A stretch of DNA of 13,146 bases from Clostridium sp. OM02-18AC. Its GTDB lineage: Bacteria > Bacillota > Clostridia > Lachnospirales > Lachnospiraceae. Below, piece by piece: positions 13,069-13,146 of this stretch. Location: positions 1 to 13,146 of the forward strand of contig NZ_QULW01000030.1 in the NCBI RefSeq assembly GCF_003481825.1. Reading direction: 5' to 3'. The first letter of the stretch is position 1; each line of letters opens with the position of its first letter. Position numbers and translations under genes: made by a program. Below the pieces are notes generated by a model. That model did not search any database and had not been told where the DNA came from. It saw only the letters and a program-made list of their open reading frames with translations.

Positions 13069-13146
13069 TTAAGCCATATGTCTTGCAGTTGCTTTCTCAG
13101 CCAGCTTTGCAAGAGTCTCCTGCGGGCACTGCTGTTTTGCAAGCAG
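13069..13146 (-). CDS. C-terminal end of an unidentified upstream operon gene (partial)
   Basis: The last 25 codons of a minus-strand gene that continues beyond the right edge. The end is helical and alanine/lysine-rich, finishing ETLAKLAEKATARHMA before TAA. It lies 91 bp upstream of carbamate kinase in the same direction. I do not recognise the family from so short a tail. From the pathway, a carbamoyltransferase or oxamate carbamoyltransferase-type subunit would fit, but that is a guess. Confidence 0.55.
   Translation of the reverse strand: MLAKQQCPQETLAKLAEKATARHMA

Noticed and set aside
13069..13146. Naming the right-edge fragment as YgeW- or AllG-type carbamoyltransferase
   Set aside because: Twenty-five residues do not match the YgeW C-terminus as I recall it and are too few to support any other family.

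Overview
The window looks like the chromosome of a gut-type Clostridia member, most likely Lachnospiraceae. This is inferred from gene content and style: strong AGGAGG ribosome sites, consensus TTGACA-17-TATAAT promoters, a holin-like mini-toxin of Firmicutes type, an AAA-ATPase-like/PD-(D/E)XK protein common in gut anaerobes, and a fermentative hydantoinase/carbamate kinase operon. No rRNA, tRNA, IS element or CRISPR array was seen.

Layout. (1) Positions 1-1955, plus strand: the small subunit of a ThrE-type threonine/serine exporter, then class I dihydroorotase (pyrC), closed by a bidirectional terminator. (2) Positions 1960-3960, minus strand: a 666-residue protein with an AAA-ATPase-like core and a C-terminal PD-(D/E)XK nuclease-like domain. 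(3) Positions 4011-4945: three tandem copies of a ~315-332 bp unit. Each has, on the minus strand, a gene for the same 28-residue membrane peptide and, on the plus strand, a consensus promoter driving a ~95-nt RNA. The two transcripts converge on one bidirectional terminator hairpin. This is the plan of a type I toxin-antitoxin module of the par/fst or txpA/RatA kind, present three times. (4) Positions 4968-5055: a perfect 20-bp inverted repeat and a strong terminator that ends the right-hand operon. (5) Positions 13146 down to 5076, minus strand: a co-directional operon of a partial unidentified gene, carbamate kinase, an Asp/Glu/hydantoin-racemase family protein, a BMP-family lipoprotein, its ABC ATPase, two permeases, and a dihydropyrimidinase/hydantoinase-family amidohydrolase.

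How it works together. The operon reads as uptake and use of a cyclic ureide (hydantoin, allantoin or dihydropyrimidine type). The BMP/ABC system imports it, the racemase adjusts a stereocentre, the amidohydrolase opens the ring, and a carbamoyl group ends as carbamoyl phosphate, from which carbamate kinase makes ATP. The enzyme that would release carbamoyl phosphate is not visible and may lie just beyond the right edge. The exact substrate is not determined by the sequence.

The most unusual part is the triple toxin-antitoxin array. The peptide is identical in all three copies although codons differ. The loop of the shared terminator, where the two RNAs would first pair, differs in all three. 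The promoter and leader of each toxin mRNA is an inverted copy of the promoter and leader of its facing small RNA.
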